From Sutcliffiella tianshenii (lineage in GTDB: Bacteria; Bacillota; Bacilli; Bacillales; Bacillaceae_I), in assembly GCF_016908565.1 (NCBI RefSeq), contig NZ_JAFBED010000001.1, forward strand, positions 558,001 to 622,000: a stretch of 64,000 nt of DNA. Reading direction: 5' to 3'. Both the position numbers and the translations under genes were made by a program. Below the pieces are notes generated by a model. It had not been told where the DNA came from. It searched no databases and saw nothing but the letters and a program-made list of their open reading frames with translations. This document shows, in pieces, positions 38,080-46,783 of the stretch (positions within the stretch are counted from its first letter, which is position 1; each line of letters starts with the position of its first letter).

Positions 38080-38814
38080 ATGAAAGATCGTCAGGACGCT
38101 TGGTCCGAGGAGAATGATTTATTACTAGCCGAAACGGTTTTGCGACATGTAAGGGAAGGCAGCACACAGCTTAACGCATTCGAGGAGGTCGGCGACAAGC
38201 TGAACCGCACCTCGGCAGCCTGCGGATTCCGCTGGAACGCAGTGGTAAGGCATGATTATGAAAAGGCGCTTCAATTAGCGAAAAAACAGCGCAAGCAAAG
38301 GCAGCGCGCACTTGGCCAGCCTACGAAGAAGCTTCTTTACAACCCACCTGAGTCCATTGTGGATGAGGATATCCCATATGTGCTTGAGCAGACTGAAGTG
38401 TTAGCCCAACCTGTCATGCAGGCACCGGTGCAAACAAAGATGGAAACTGCAGCCGAGCAAATGCCTCTGCAGCAAAAGCAACCAGTCTATTCCGGTTTTA
38501 ACGGTACGCTTTCCATCGATCAGGTTATCGGTTTCTTACAAACCATGAAACACTCAAACGTTCATACTAGCGCTCTAAAACTAGAAAACGAGAGACTAGC
38601 AAAAGAAAATGCCGAACTTGCCCGGAAGGCCCAGGAGCTCGAACAGCGCGTCAAAACGCTTCAGGATGAGCAGCTGACCGTCCAGGAGGATTACGAAACA
38701 CTGATGAAAATCATGAACAGAGCACGCAAGCTCGTCCTGTTCGACGAAGAAGAACGCGTACCATCAAAATTCATGATGGACCGCAACGGGAACTTGGAGA
38801 AACTGGCGGAATAG
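38080..38814 (+). CDS. rsfA: RsfA family prespore transcription factor
   Basis: Forespore regulator that tunes SigF-dependent genes in B. subtilis. 244 residues. The N-terminus is a Myb/SANT-like domain ([20 protein letters not shown] to [16 protein letters not shown], about 6-66) with spaced Trp residues. A basic stretch KKQRKQRQR follows, then a Gln/Pro-rich linker, a coiled coil around 165-215 ([20 protein letters not shown]) and a short tail. AAAGGGAGTTGGATTACA precedes the ATG. Its place between ywfO and lipL is conserved. Confidence 0.93.
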   Translation: MKDRQDAWSEENDLLLAETVLRHVREGSTQLNAFEEVGDKLNRTSAACGFRWNAVVRHDYEKALQLAKKQRKQRQRALGQPTKKLLYNPPESIVDEDIPYVLEQTEVLAQPVMQAPVQTKMETAAEQMPLQQKQPVYSGFNGTLSIDQVIGFLQTMKHSNVHTSALKLENERLAKENAELARKAQELEQRVKTLQDEQLTVQEDYETLMKIMNRARKLVLFDEEERVPSKFMMDRNGNLEKLAE

Positions 38815-38828
38815 ATAAAAAGATCAGT

Positions 38829-38872
38829 GGCCAGACCCCCTTAGCGCTTTAAAGTGCTAAGGGGGTCTGGCC
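38829..38872 (+). terminator. Paired GGGGYCWGRCCCC element, rsfA terminator
   Basis: 44-bp near-perfect palindrome: GGCCAGACCCCCTTAGC, central GCTTTAAAGT, GCTAAGGGGGTCTGGCC. The centre TTAGCGCTTTAAAG is shared with the speE-speB element. U-tract is only CCCCTTGG, so termination strength is unclear. Confidence 0.65.
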
Positions 38873-38892
38873 CCTTGGTATGTTGGTGTGTT

Positions 38893-39350
38893 GATTCCCT
38901 CACCGCTCGCTATTCCCACGAGTGAGGGTATCATTCTGCCCTTTTGATTCCCCCACCCCTCGCTTTCTCCACGAGTGAGGGTATCATTCTACCTTTTTGA
39001 TTCCCCCACCCCTCGCTTTCTCCACGAGTGAGGGTATCATTCTACCTTTTTGATTCCCTCACTCCTCGCTTTCTCCACGAATGAGGGTATCATTCCGCCT
39101 TTTTGATACCCTCACCCCTCGCTTTCTCCCTGAGTGAGGGTATCATTCCGCCCTTTTGATTCCCCCACCCCTCGCTTTCTCCACGAGTGAGGGTATCATT
39201 CTACCTTTTTGATTCCCTCACTCCTCGCTTTCTCCACGAGGGAGGGTATCATTCCACCTTTTTGGTTCCCTCATCCCTTGCTTTCTCCACGAGGGAGGGT
39301 ATCATTCCACCTTTTTGATTCCCTCAACCCTCACTATTCCCCCAACACCT
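38893..39350. repeat. Hairpin tandem array L3 (8 units of exactly 53 bp)
   Basis: GGGTATCATT recurs at 38926, 38979, 39032, 39085, 39138, 39191, 39244 and 39297, every step 53 bp. Each unit pairs CCCTCAC with GTGAGGG across a loop containing CTCGCTTTCTCCAC, then has TATCATTCTACC and a T-run. A ninth half-unit runs across the lipL stop codon (39334-39336). Located between convergent rsfA and lipL. Confidence 0.93.
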
Positions 39351-40188
39351 TCTCATTCCGCTCCACAATCCGTTGGTAATAGTGGTGATAGAGTTCTGTT
39401 TCTGCTCCTTGTAGCGTGCCCGCAAAAATCTGCCCGCTCATTTCTTTCAGCGATGTGAGCAGTCGCAGCATCACGTCCTGGACGGTCAACCTTTCTCCTG
39501 TCAGCTCGGTCAACGAAGCCATCACACTTGGGTCGATCGTCGGGAAGGCGAATTTGGTCTGTTCGCCTTGCAGTGCACGCTTATAGAACTCACCGATCAT
39601 TGCAGCCCGCTCCGACCCGCTGCCACCGATGCAAAGATAGATCTGGACGGCCACGCCGCCCCGGATCCGCCGCTGGGAAATTCCCGCAAACTTCCTGCCG
39701 CCGATGCTCAAGTCATAGCTGCCTGGACAGTATGAGCCGATGATCTCCCTAGCTTCTATTTCAGACGTCAGATCCTTGAACATATCCTTTGTCAGTTCAA
39801 ACATCGCGTCATAGCCTCTATTGATATCGATCGCTTTTTCGCCTTCCGGGAATACAAGCGAAATGTTAAGGACGCCATCGTCGAGTACGACTGCCAATCC
39901 GCCTGAGTTGCGGACGATAACCTCATACCCCTGGCTGTTCAAATAGTCGATGCCTTCCTGAAGATGGGGCAGTCTTGTATCCTGGATGCCGAGTACGATC
40001 GTGTTGTGGTGGACCCACGTGCGGCAGACCGCTCCGCTTTCGCCCTTTCCAACAGACGTGCATAACGTGTCATCCATGGCGAACGATTGGAGTGCATGGA
40101 AGTTTGCGCCCAATGATGATTGATCGATGATTCGCCAGCCCGGCTGCATGAGCAGCGCCTGGGCGAGCGCATTTGTTGGTTCTATCAT
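39334..40188 (-). CDS. lipL: Octanoyl-[GcvH]:protein N-octanoyltransferase LipL
   Basis: Moves octanoyl from GcvH to E2 subunits in lipoate assembly. 284 residues (B. subtilis YwfL 281). Catalytic Cys154 in [19 protein letters not shown] with Lys166; RNSGGLAVV near 93 is the biotin/lipoyl-ligase-type pocket. AGAGGAG lies 11 nt before the ATG. The last codons (ending VLGE) lie in a half-unit of the adjacent tandem array, so the C-terminus may have been remodelled by it. A TATAAT near 40217 may be its promoter. Confidence 0.94.
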   Translation of the reverse strand: MIEPTNALAQALLMQPGWRIIDQSSLGANFHALQSFAMDDTLCTSVGKGESGAVCRTWVHHNTIVLGIQDTRLPHLQEGIDYLNSQGYEVIVRNSGGLAVVLDDGVLNISLVFPEGEKAIDINRGYDAMFELTKDMFKDLTSEIEAREIIGSYCPGSYDLSIGGRKFAGISQRRIRGGVAVQIYLCIGGSGSERAAMIGEFYKRALQGEQTKFAFPTIDPSVMASLTELTGERLTVQDVMLRLLTSLKEMSGQIFAGTLQGAETELYHHYYQRIVERNEKVLGE

Positions 40189-40249
40189 GATAATGGTAAC
40201 TCCTCTAAACGTTCAAATTTATTCCTTTGCATTATAATACAAGAATGAA

Positions 40250-40288
40250 AAAAGAGGAAGGCGCGCCGCCAGGCACACACTTCCCCTT
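40250..40288 (-). terminator. Probable pta terminator
   Basis: Minus strand GGGAAG ... CTTCCTC with inner GCC/GGC pairs, then TTTTTTC. Imperfect stem. Confidence 0.5.
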
Positions 40289-40300
40289 TCACTGTCAGAT

Positions 40301-41275
40301 TCAGTTCATTGCCTGCCCGGCTGTAATGAGTGCAAGCTTGTAAACGTCCTCCACGCTGCATCCGCGGGATAGGTCGTTCACCGGTTTGTTCAAACCTTGC
40401 AGGATCGGGCCTACCGCTTCGAAGTTTCCTAGGCGCTGGGCGATTTTGTAGCCGATGTTTCCTGCTTCAAGGCTTGGGAATACGAATACGTTCGCGTCCC
40501 CTTTGATGATGGAGCCCGGTGCTTTCTTTTCTGCAACGGATGGCACGAATGCTGCGTCGAATTGGAATTCTCCGTCCACCACAAGGTTCGGATCGCGCTC
40601 AGCGGCAAGGCGAGCCGCTTCCACTACGCGTTCGGTTTCTGGGGATTTTGCCGATCCTTTTGTCGAGAAGCTCAGCATTGCAACCTTTGGCTCGATGTTG
40701 AACATTTTAGCAGTTGCCGCACTTTCAACCGCGATTTCCGCCAGGTCGTTGCTGTCCGGGGAAATGTTGATCGCGCAATCAGCGAATACGTACTTTTCGT
40801 CGTTGCGTACCATGATGAACACGCCTGAAGTTTTGCGGACGCCCTCTTTCGTCTTGATGATCTGAAGTGCCGGGCGCACCGTATCGGCTGTAGAGTGTGC
40901 CGCTCCGCTTACAAGTCCTTGTGCACGGTTCACGTGTACTAGCATTGTTCCGAAATAGTTCGGGCTGAGAAGAATCTTGCGTGCATCCTCTTCTGACGCT
41001 TTTCCTTTGCGGCGTTCCACGAAGGATGCCACAAGCTCGTCCATGTGCTCGTAAGTTTTAGGATCGTAGATTTCCACGCCGTCCAATGTCAGTTTGAGGC
41101 TTGCTGCAAGTCCATTGATCTCATCAAGGTCTCCAACAACGATCGGCTGAACCATATTTTCCGCTGCCAAACGCGCAACAGCTGTCAGGACACGCTCATC
41201 GTTTCCTTCGGGGAATACGATTTTGATATCTTTTCCTGCCACTTTTTCTTTTAATGTAGTAAATAATTCACTCAC
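40301..41275 (-). CDS. pta: Phosphate acetyltransferase
   Basis: Interconverts acetyl-CoA and acetyl phosphate in overflow metabolism with acetate kinase. 324 residues, the short single-domain form. Signatures: VFPEGNDERVL near 20, LVSGAAHSTADTVRPALQII near 119, and KGSAKSPETERV near 210. Start is GTG at 41275, 8 nt after AAGGAG. A promoter and a cre site upstream match the CcpA activation known for B. subtilis pta. Confidence 0.96.
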   Translation of the reverse strand: MSELFTTLKEKVAGKDIKIVFPEGNDERVLTAVARLAAENMVQPIVVGDLDEINGLAASLKLTLDGVEIYDPKTYEHMDELVASFVERRKGKASEEDARKILLSPNYFGTMLVHVNRAQGLVSGAAHSTADTVRPALQIIKTKEGVRKTSGVFIMVRNDEKYVFADCAINISPDSNDLAEIAVESAATAKMFNIEPKVAMLSFSTKGSAKSPETERVVEAARLAAERDPNLVVDGEFQFDAAFVPSVAEKKAPGSIIKGDANVFVFPSLEAGNIGYKIAQRLGNFEAVGPILQGLNKPVNDLSRGCSVEDVYKLALITAGQAMN

Positions 41276-41318
41276 ACAAATCGCTCCTTCATTCGCTTTA
41301 TACTAGCTTCTACAGATA

Positions 41319-41346
41319 AGGATACTTCAACAAAATTGAAAAGCAA
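41319..41346 (-). promoter_or_regulatory. pta promoter
   Basis: Minus strand TTGCTT, 16 bp, TATCCT; weak hexamers, as expected for an activator-dependent promoter. Confidence 0.5.
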
Positions 41347-41360
41347 CCATTAGCCACCCT

Positions 41361-41374
41361 TGTTATCGCTTACA
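41361..41374. promoter_or_regulatory. cre (CcpA) activation site of pta
   Basis: TGTTATCGCTTACA matches WTGNNARCGNWWWCAW at 15 of 16 positions and lies 14 bp upstream of the -35, centred near -55. Upstream cre sites of this kind activate in B. subtilis pta and ackA. Confidence 0.7.
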
Positions 41375-41562
41375 AGAAAAAGTCTTTATTTTCTAATAAA
41401 ATCCTGTAATCTTCGCCCTTCTATTGTTTCATGCCCACCGCTTCCTATTCATCAACCCGTCACATTTTTAGGGTTTTACAAATAAGAAGATAAGGATAAA
41501 CTGTGTTATAGTAAGAAGGAATACATATTAATTCTATTTAATTTTATATAGGAGTGATAATG

Positions 41563-42306
41563 ATGAGTGAAGCAGCACAAACATTAGACGGCTGGTATTG
41601 CCTGCATGATTTCCGTACGGTTGACTGGGCACTTTGGAAGACGCTTTCAAGTGAAGAGCGCCAGACTGCGATCAACGAGTTCCTTGGACTTGTGGAAAAA
41701 TGGAACCATGTTCAACGTGATAAAAATGGAAGCCACGCGCTTTATACTATCGTGGGACAAAAAGCGGATTTCATGATGATGCTCCTTCGTCCGACTCTGG
41801 AAGAATTGAACGCGATCGAAAACGAGTTCAATAAGACGACACTTGCACAGTATACGATCCCGGTACATTCCTATGTATCCATCGTCGAGCTGAGCAACTA
41901 TCTTCCTGAGGGCGAAGATCCTTATCAAAACCCGCAGATCCTTGCGAGACTATACCCGGAATTGCCAAAGGCGAAGCATGTCTGCTTCTATCCGATGGAC
42001 AAGCGCCGCAACGGGGAAGACAACTGGTACATGCTGCCGATGGAAGACCGTCGCCGCATGATGCGCAGTCATGGAATGATTGGCCGCCAGTATGCCGGAA
42101 AAGTGAAGCAGGTCATCACAGGTTCTGTCGGATTTGATGACTATGAGTGGGGCGTAACCTTGTTTGCAGACGAAGCGCTTCAATTCAAGAAGCTTGTCTA
42201 CGAAATGCGTTTTGACGAAGTGAGTGCCCGTTTCGGTGAATTCGGTGCGTTTTATGTAGGAAACCTGCTTGAAGAAGACAAAGTATATTCTTTCTTGCAC
42301 GTATAA
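41563..42306 (+). CDS. hemQ: Coproheme decarboxylase HemQ (chlorite dismutase family)
   Basis: Last step of the Gram-positive coproporphyrin-dependent heme pathway: decarboxylates coproheme III to protoheme with peroxide. 247 residues from the ATG at 41563, 8 nt after AGGAG; an adjacent ATG at 41560 and a GTG at 41554 are alternatives. Tyr143 and Lys147 in CFYPMDKRR and the proximal His170 in RSHGMIG correspond to residues 145, 149 and 172 of studied HemQ proteins. Divergent from pta, as in B. subtilis (ywfI). Confidence 0.95.
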   Translation: MSEAAQTLDGWYCLHDFRTVDWALWKTLSSEERQTAINEFLGLVEKWNHVQRDKNGSHALYTIVGQKADFMMMLLRPTLEELNAIENEFNKTTLAQYTIPVHSYVSIVELSNYLPEGEDPYQNPQILARLYPELPKAKHVCFYPMDKRRNGEDNWYMLPMEDRRRMMRSHGMIGRQYAGKVKQVITGSVGFDDYEWGVTLFADEALQFKKLVYEMRFDEVSARFGEFGAFYVGNLLEEDKVYSFLHV

Positions 42307-42377
42307 TAGTACGCTTGAGTGCCGACTTCCGGGTTGGCGCTCTTTTTTTCGTGGCACCAACACCCAAACTCCCCCTG

Positions 42378-42406
42378 TCATATTTACTCCCCACCTTTCA
42401 TACAAT
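42378..42406 (+). promoter_or_regulatory. SigE promoter of gerQ
   Basis: TCATATT, 14 bp, CATACAAT: a near-perfect mother-cell SigE promoter (KMATATT-N14-CATACAMT). It lies about 95 bp before the small ORF and 190 bp before gerQ. Confidence 0.78.
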
Positions 42407-42505
42407 CTACTAGTATGAATTCTGCTAAAAGATGCACCATTTTCTTTCCTCTCAATATGTTATTAAGGGAGATGCCTATGCTTTAACTTCAATTGAGGTG
42501 AGAGA

Positions 42506-42595
42506 ATGTCAGTTATATCTCACAGAGACGCGGATGAAAAGAACAAGGCACGGCAAAAAGAAAAGAATACTTACACGTTTTTGAGGAGGGAATAG
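42506..42595 (+). CDS. 29-residue small ORF in the gerQ leader
   Basis: Reads MSVISHRDADEKNKARQKEK then NTYTFLRRE and stops 3 bp before the gerQ ATG. GAGGTG lies 5 nt before its ATG, and the gerQ ribosome site (GAGGAGGG) is inside its last codons, so translation could be coupled. It is Lys/Glu/Arg-rich with no membrane segment. I do not recognise it. It may be a real mother-cell peptide, a translation-coupling leader or chance. Confidence 0.45.
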   Translation: MSVISHRDADEKNKARQKEKNTYTFLRRE

Positions 42596-42598
42596 CAT

Positions 42599-43123
42599 AT
42601 GAGTCAACAATTTTCACAGGCAGCAGGTTACCCTTATGCACAGGGGTACGGAGATCCTTACTCAGCCTACACAAGAAATTCCCAGCAAGGCGGTTATCCA
42701 TATGGAATGAACGGCCAGCAGATGCAGCAAATGCAACAGATGCAACAAATGCAGCAGATGGCGGCGCAAAACGGGACGCAGCCACCATCTTTCCCGGCCC
42801 AGACTACTACCCTACAAGGACCGGATGTACCAGGAATGCTGCCCATTGAGCAATCTTATATCGAGAATATCCTGCGACTGAATCGCGGCAAACTTGCAAC
42901 GGTGTATATGACATTTGAGAACAACCGTGAATGGAATGCAAAGATTTTCAAAGGGATCATTGAAGCGGCAGGACGGGATCACATCATCTTAAGCGACCCG
43001 CAAACAGGGAAGCGTTATCTGCTCTTGATGGTTTACCTGGATTACATCACATTCGATGAAGAGCTTGAATATGAATATCCTTTCAATGGCACAGGACAGC
43101 TGTCTCAATATCAGCCTAGATAA
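42599..43123 (+). CDS. gerQ: Spore coat protein GerQ
   Basis: Inner-coat protein needed for CwlJ function in Ca-DPA germination; cross-linked by transglutaminase Tgl. 174 residues. The N-terminal half is Gln/Tyr/Gly/Met-rich with repeats of QQMQQM (about 40-55). The conserved C-terminal domain starts near LPIEQSYIENILRLNRGK and includes TVYMTFENNREWNAKIFKG. In many Bacillus species cwlJ is directly upstream; here it is not, and a 29-residue ORF occupies that place. SigE promoter upstream. Confidence 0.95.
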   Translation: MSQQFSQAAGYPYAQGYGDPYSAYTRNSQQGGYPYGMNGQQMQQMQQMQQMQQMAAQNGTQPPSFPAQTTTLQGPDVPGMLPIEQSYIENILRLNRGKLATVYMTFENNREWNAKIFKGIIEAAGRDHIILSDPQTGKRYLLLMVYLDYITFDEELEYEYPFNGTGQLSQYQPR

Positions 43124-43126
43124 AAT

Positions 43127-43172
43127 AAAAACACGCAAGCCGCATATCTTCATGCGCCTTGCGTGTTTTTTT
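43127..43172. terminator. Bidirectional terminator between gerQ and the DUF423 gene
   Basis: AAAAACACGCAAG / CTTGCGTGTTTTT with a loop containing a second small palindrome (GCATATCTTCATGC), then TT. The right arm overlaps the DUF423 stop. Confidence 0.88.
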
Positions 43173-43539
43173 ACGCCTTCATTGCCGCCACGATCACCAA
43201 TGCCCATCCAATCAGGAATGCCACTCCGCCAAGCGGCGTTATGGCCCCGAGAATTTTTACCCCGGACAATGTCAGGACATACAAGCTTCCTGAAAATAGG
43301 ATGATTCCGATGGTCATGCTCCAGCCTGCAGTGGATAAAAGGCCTGAACCGCCAAAGCGGTCGATCAGGAATGCAACAACGAAAAGACCTCCAGCATGGA
43401 ACATCTGATAGGTTACGCCGGTCTTCCAAATCTCGAGCATCCGCTCTGTTACTTTCCCTTCCAACCCGTGTGCCCCGAAAGCTCCGAGCGCCACCGCCAA
43501 AAATGCATTAATTGCACCAAGTATGATAAAGAGATTCAT
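43171..43539 (-). CDS. ywdK: DUF423 membrane protein (YwdK)
   Basis: 122 residues with four hydrophobic spans (about 2-24, 44-62, 70-90, 97-119). The opening MNLFIILGAINAFLAVALGA and GAFGAHGLEGK are family hallmarks. Function unknown. Convergent with gerQ, as in B. subtilis. Confidence 0.88.
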   Translation of the reverse strand: MNLFIILGAINAFLAVALGAFGAHGLEGKVTERMLEIWKTGVTYQMFHAGGLFVVAFLIDRFGGSGLLSTAGWSMTIGIILFSGSLYVLTLSGVKILGAITPLGGVAFLIGWALVIVAAMKA

Positions 43540-43649
43540 GAATGGGTCCGCCTTTCCTATCCTGTTCTTTTAGTTTAAGCTAGGGTAGTAAGTATTTTAA
43601 GCTTATTTATATGTATAACACAATTCTCCTCATGTAAGGGTGATGTTTT

Positions 43650-44363
43650 TTGAACTATCTGTTACAACCGCTTGGGGATCAGGCGTTGCGAATCGAATGG
43701 ACGGATAAGGATATTGCCATCCGGACCATCTGTGCCAAGCTTTCATCAAGCAAAATCCTGGGTGTCGTGGATATTGTCCCCGGCATCAGCAGTATAACCA
43801 TCTTTTATGAGTATCCTACGACTGATTATTATATTTTAAAAGAAAAAGTGATCGGCTTTCTGGAAGATATGCCTGTCTATGAAAGTGACGTTTCATCAAG
43901 GACGGTCCTTTTGCCTGTCTTATATGATGGGCCTGATTTAGCTGATCTTGCCGGCAAGCACCAGACTTCAGTGAAAGAAATCATTGAAAAGCATAGCGGG
44001 GCTGCCTATGAGGTGGCAATGCTCGGATTTTTGCCTGGATTCCCTTATCTGAACGGGCTGCCATCTTCATTGACAACGCCAAGACTCGCAACACCAAGAA
44101 GCAAGGTTCCTGCAGGTTCCGTCGGGATCGGAGGAGATCAGACTGGCGTATATCCGGTAGAGTCGCCTGGCGGTTGGAATCTTATCGGCAGAACGCCGAT
44201 CCCGCTTTTTTCACCTGATGAAAAGGACTCCTTCCTGATGCAGGCAGGCGATAAAGTGCGATTCCAACCTGTCTCTGAAGAAGAATTCAACCTATGGCAG
44301 GAAAAGGTTTCTCAAAGTGATTGGAAAAAGGAAGTGATTATCTATCATGAAAAGAACGATTGA
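43650..44363 (+). CDS. pxpB: 5-oxoprolinase subunit PxpB
   Basis: Subunit of the ATP-dependent 5-oxoprolinase PxpABC, which opens pyroglutamate to glutamate. 237 residues; called KipI in B. subtilis, where it also inhibits Kin[11 protein letters not shown] at the start, [13 protein letters not shown] near 128 and RTPIPLFSP near 190 mark the carboxyltransferase domain 1 family. Start is TTG at 43650, 6-8 nt after AAGGGTGA. First of three overlapping genes. Confidence 0.93.
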   Translation: MNYLLQPLGDQALRIEWTDKDIAIRTICAKLSSSKILGVVDIVPGISSITIFYEYPTTDYYILKEKVIGFLEDMPVYESDVSSRTVLLPVLYDGPDLADLAGKHQTSVKEIIEKHSGAAYEVAMLGFLPGFPYLNGLPSSLTTPRLATPRSKVPAGSVGIGGDQTGVYPVESPGGWNLIGRTPIPLFSPDEKDSFLMQAGDKVRFQPVSEEEFNLWQEKVSQSDWKKEVIIYHEKND

Positions 44364-45114
44364 TTTGAACTGTGATTTGGGAGAGAGCTTCGGTTCGTTT
44401 GTGATGGGCAATGACGAATCCATTCTGCCTTATGTGTCCTCTGCCAATATTGCCTGCGGCTTTCATGCCGGGGACCCCCATGTGATGGCCAGGACCGTCA
44501 AGCTAGCAAAAGAGAACGCTGTGGCAGTCGGGGCACATCCCGGATTTCAAGATATTCAGGGTTTCGGCCGGCGCAGCATGCCGCTAACCCCCGATGAAGT
44601 ATATGATCTCGTCCTTTATCAGATTGGGGCCATGGAAGGGTTTTGCCGGGCACACAACGTGCCGCTTCATCACGTAAAACCGCACGGCGCTTTGTATAAT
44701 ATGGCGGCAAAGGACTACACCCTGGCCGAGGCAATCGCAAAAGCGGTAAAGGCGTTCGATTCTTCCCTTCTTTTATACGGCCTCGCCGGCAGCGAACTTA
44801 TCCGGGCGGGAAAAGATATGGGGCTCCAGACGGCTTCTGAAGGTTTCGCCGACAGAACCTATCAGCCCGACGGAACACTCACACCACGTAACCAGCCGAA
44901 TGCTGTCATCCATGAGGCGGATGCGGCTGTGCAGCAGGTCATTCAGATGGTGGAGCACGGAACGGTCACTGCCGTCAACGGGGAAAAGGTGAAGCTCCAT
45001 GTTGATACCATCTGCCTTCATGGAGACAATGAGCATGCGATCCTTTTTGCCAACAAGCTCCATGAGACCCTCTGTGAAAATAAGATTGAAATCTCGAGGG
45101 TGCAGCGCCTATGA
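44347..45114 (+). CDS. pxpA: 5-oxoprolinase subunit PxpA (LamB/YcsF)
   Basis: 255 residues of the LamB/YcsF polysaccharide-deacetylase-like barrel: [12 protein letters not shown] at 5-16, [11 protein letters not shown] near 33, GAHPGFQD near 62 and VKPHGALYN near 109, with metal-site Asp and His residues. It overlaps pxpB by 17 bp and pxpC by 4 bp, so the three are translated together. Confidence 0.95.
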   Translation: MKRTIDLNCDLGESFGSFVMGNDESILPYVSSANIACGFHAGDPHVMARTVKLAKENAVAVGAHPGFQDIQGFGRRSMPLTPDEVYDLVLYQIGAMEGFCRAHNVPLHHVKPHGALYNMAAKDYTLAEAIAKAVKAFDSSLLLYGLAGSELIRAGKDMGLQTASEGFADRTYQPDGTLTPRNQPNAVIHEADAAVQQVIQMVEHGTVTAVNGEKVKLHVDTICLHGDNEHAILFANKLHETLCENKIEISRVQRL

Positions 45115-46043
45115 CCACTCCAATTTTTCAAGTAGACAAGCCGGGGCTGCTTACTTCTTTTCAAGATTTGGGGAGGAAAAATCACCAATCAAAAGGTGTG
45201 GTCGCATCTGGAGCGATGGATACGAATTCATGCCAGATTGCCAATCTCCTTGTCGGTAATCAAAAGGAAGAGGCATGCATCGAGGTGGCCGTACAAGGTC
45301 CCTCTTTTACAGTGACTGCAAAAAGTGCGACCATCTCGATCTGCGGGGCGGATCTCTCTCCCGTAATCAATGGAACTCCGGTCGAGATGTGGAAGACGCT
45401 GCAGGTAAAAGAGGGCGACAAGCTGCAATTTGGCGCACCTAAATCGGGAGTGTATGCCTATATTGCGGTGAGTGGCGGATTTGCGGTACCGAAGCAGCTC
45501 GGAAGCAAGTCCAGCTATCCTAAAGCAAGTCTCGGATTGGAGATAAAAAAAGGGGAGATTCTCTTTGCGGAGTCCCTTCCCTCTGCCTTTCCTGCAAGAG
45601 GCCTGCGCCACGATTTCAGCTTTCCGAAAGAGGTGGAGGTACGAGTCATCCGGGGGCCACATGAATCGCATTTTTCCGTTGAGGATTTTGAAACATTTTT
45701 CTCCCAATCGTATCAGGTGAGACAAGGAGATCGCATGGGGTATAGGCTCCAGGGTGAGCTATCCCTTTCTTCTCCGACAGATACCGGAATTGCCTCGGAT
45801 GCAATTCCACTCGGGGGGATTCAGGTGCCTGAAGACGGCCAGCCGATTGTACTGTTGGCTGACAGGCAGACGACTGGCGGCTATCGCCGGATCGGGACGG
45901 TCATCACAGCGGATCTCCCTAAATTGGTACAGGTTCCTGCCGGTGGGATGATCCGTTTCAAGGAAGCGACACTTGAGGAAGCATACGAAGCGCTTCTGGA
46001 ACAGCAGCGGTTTTTGAAGCATGTAGGGATTTTCATCCAATAA
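45111..46043 (+). CDS. pxpC: 5-oxoprolinase subunit PxpC
   Basis: 310 residues, carboxyltransferase domain 2 family (KipA in B. subtilis). [20 protein letters not shown] at 8-27, [17 protein letters not shown] near 33-49, and [17 protein letters not shown] near 254-270 are characteristic. The start overlaps the pxpA stop in ATGA. Last gene of the unit; a hairpin follows directly. Confidence 0.94.
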   Translation: MTTPIFQVDKPGLLTSFQDLGRKNHQSKGVVASGAMDTNSCQIANLLVGNQKEEACIEVAVQGPSFTVTAKSATISICGADLSPVINGTPVEMWKTLQVKEGDKLQFGAPKSGVYAYIAVSGGFAVPKQLGSKSSYPKASLGLEIKKGEILFAESLPSAFPARGLRHDFSFPKEVEVRVIRGPHESHFSVEDFETFFSQSYQVRQGDRMGYRLQGELSLSSPTDTGIASDAIPLGGIQVPEDGQPIVLLADRQTTGGYRRIGTVITADLPKLVQVPAGGMIRFKEATLEEAYEALLEQQRFLKHVGIFIQ

Positions 46044-46047
46044 TAAA

Positions 46048-46076
46048 ACGCCCCACCTCTATCGGTCATGGGGCGT
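46048..46076. terminator. Shared terminator of pxpC and the 98-residue gene
   Basis: ACGCCCCA / TGGGGCGT with a 13-nt loop. The minus strand has TTTTATTATT, so it works best for the minus-strand gene; the plus side has a poor U-tract. Confidence 0.72.
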
Positions 46077-46080
46077 CCTA

Positions 46081-46377
46081 TCATCGGGAGTTCAAATACA
46101 GCTGAAGTGCGTGTTTGAGCTCTCGTTCCTTTTTGTTTGTTCTTATATGATAATGATCGCCGTCAAGATTCGTCAGGAAGTCGTTGTGGCCCTGCGTGTG
46201 CAGGAATTCATTGACACTTGTAACGTCTTCCCTCGTCGAAAGCAGCGTTTTTTGTCCAACAAAGTCACCGTTCACGTAAACTTCATAGCGATCATGGGAA
46301 AGCTTCGTGCTTGTATCGATAAAATTATCCATATTAGAAGCTATCCCGAAAAATGTTCCGTCCATACTACCCATCAT
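46081..46377 (-). CDS. Unrecognised 98-residue protein
   Basis: I do not recognise this gene. It encodes a soluble, charged protein: MMGSMDGTFFGIASNMDNFI, then a beta-rich stretch DRYEVYVNGDFVGQKTLL, an Asn/Asp/His-rich middle and a basic C-terminal helix KKERELKHALQLYLNSR. No Cys, no signal, no membrane span. GGAGGTG lies 10 nt before the first ATG but inside a hairpin arm. It is 87 bp after ywdI on the same strand. Confidence 0.7.
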   Translation of the reverse strand: MMGSMDGTFFGIASNMDNFIDTSTKLSHDRYEVYVNGDFVGQKTLLSTREDVTSVNEFLHTQGHNDFLTNLDGDHYHIRTNKKERELKHALQLYLNSR

Positions 46378-46382
46378 GTGTA

Positions 46383-46414
46383 AAAAACACCTCCATACTT
46401 GCTGGGGTGTTTTT
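46383..46414 (-). terminator. ywdI terminator whose 3' arm holds the next gene's ribosome site
   Basis: Minus strand AAAAACACC / GGTGTTTTT, 14-nt loop, then TTAC. GGAGGTG (46388-46394), the ribosome site of the 98-residue gene, lies across the loop and 3' arm. Read-through transcripts should hide that site. Confidence 0.65.
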
Positions 46415-46464
46415 AGTTTAGCTACTTCCCATGCAGTTTAGTATGGTAACTTTTCGGAAGAACG

Positions 46465-46770
46465 TTAAAAATCGAAAATCGAGTCGCCGTTCGCCTCGTC
46501 CTCTTTCATGGGCTTGGACGGAAAATGGTTCACCGGCTGGCTGGGCTGGACCGGTGGAACAAAATTGTTTGCCGCAAATGTTGGGGCTGAGGGCTGCATG
46601 CTTGGTGCTGCTGGTCTTCTTTCCTGCTGGGCGTCCTCTTCCAATGCAAGCTCGCAAAGCGATTTCATCGCCGCCAGATGCTCCCGCTTCTTTTGCACAT
46701 TTCCCGTTTCCTGCGCCCGGTTCAATTCCGCCTGCATCCGCTGCAAGACTTTATCCAATGTGATGCTCAT
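46465..46770 (-). CDS. ywdI: YwdI family protein (DUF5327)
   Basis: About 101 residues. The N-terminal half is helical (ITLDKVLQRMQAELNRAQET, then KKREHLAAMKSLCELALEE), the C-terminal half is Pro/Ala/Gln-rich and disordered, ending DEANGDSIFDF. This composition and the position before ung match B. subtilis YwdI, function unknown. The second of two adjacent ATGs is preferred, 7 nt after GGAGG. Confidence 0.8.
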   Translation of the reverse strand: MSITLDKVLQRMQAELNRAQETGNVQKKREHLAAMKSLCELALEEDAQQERRPAAPSMQPSAPTFAANNFVPPVQPSQPVNHFPSKPMKEDEANGDSIFDF

Positions 46771-46783
46771 CATGTCCCCTCCT

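Noticed and set aside
38893-39350. CRISPR array
   Set aside because: Repeats are contiguous 53-mers with no unique spacers, and no cas gene is near. The same holds for the arrays at 47955, 35397 and 58897.
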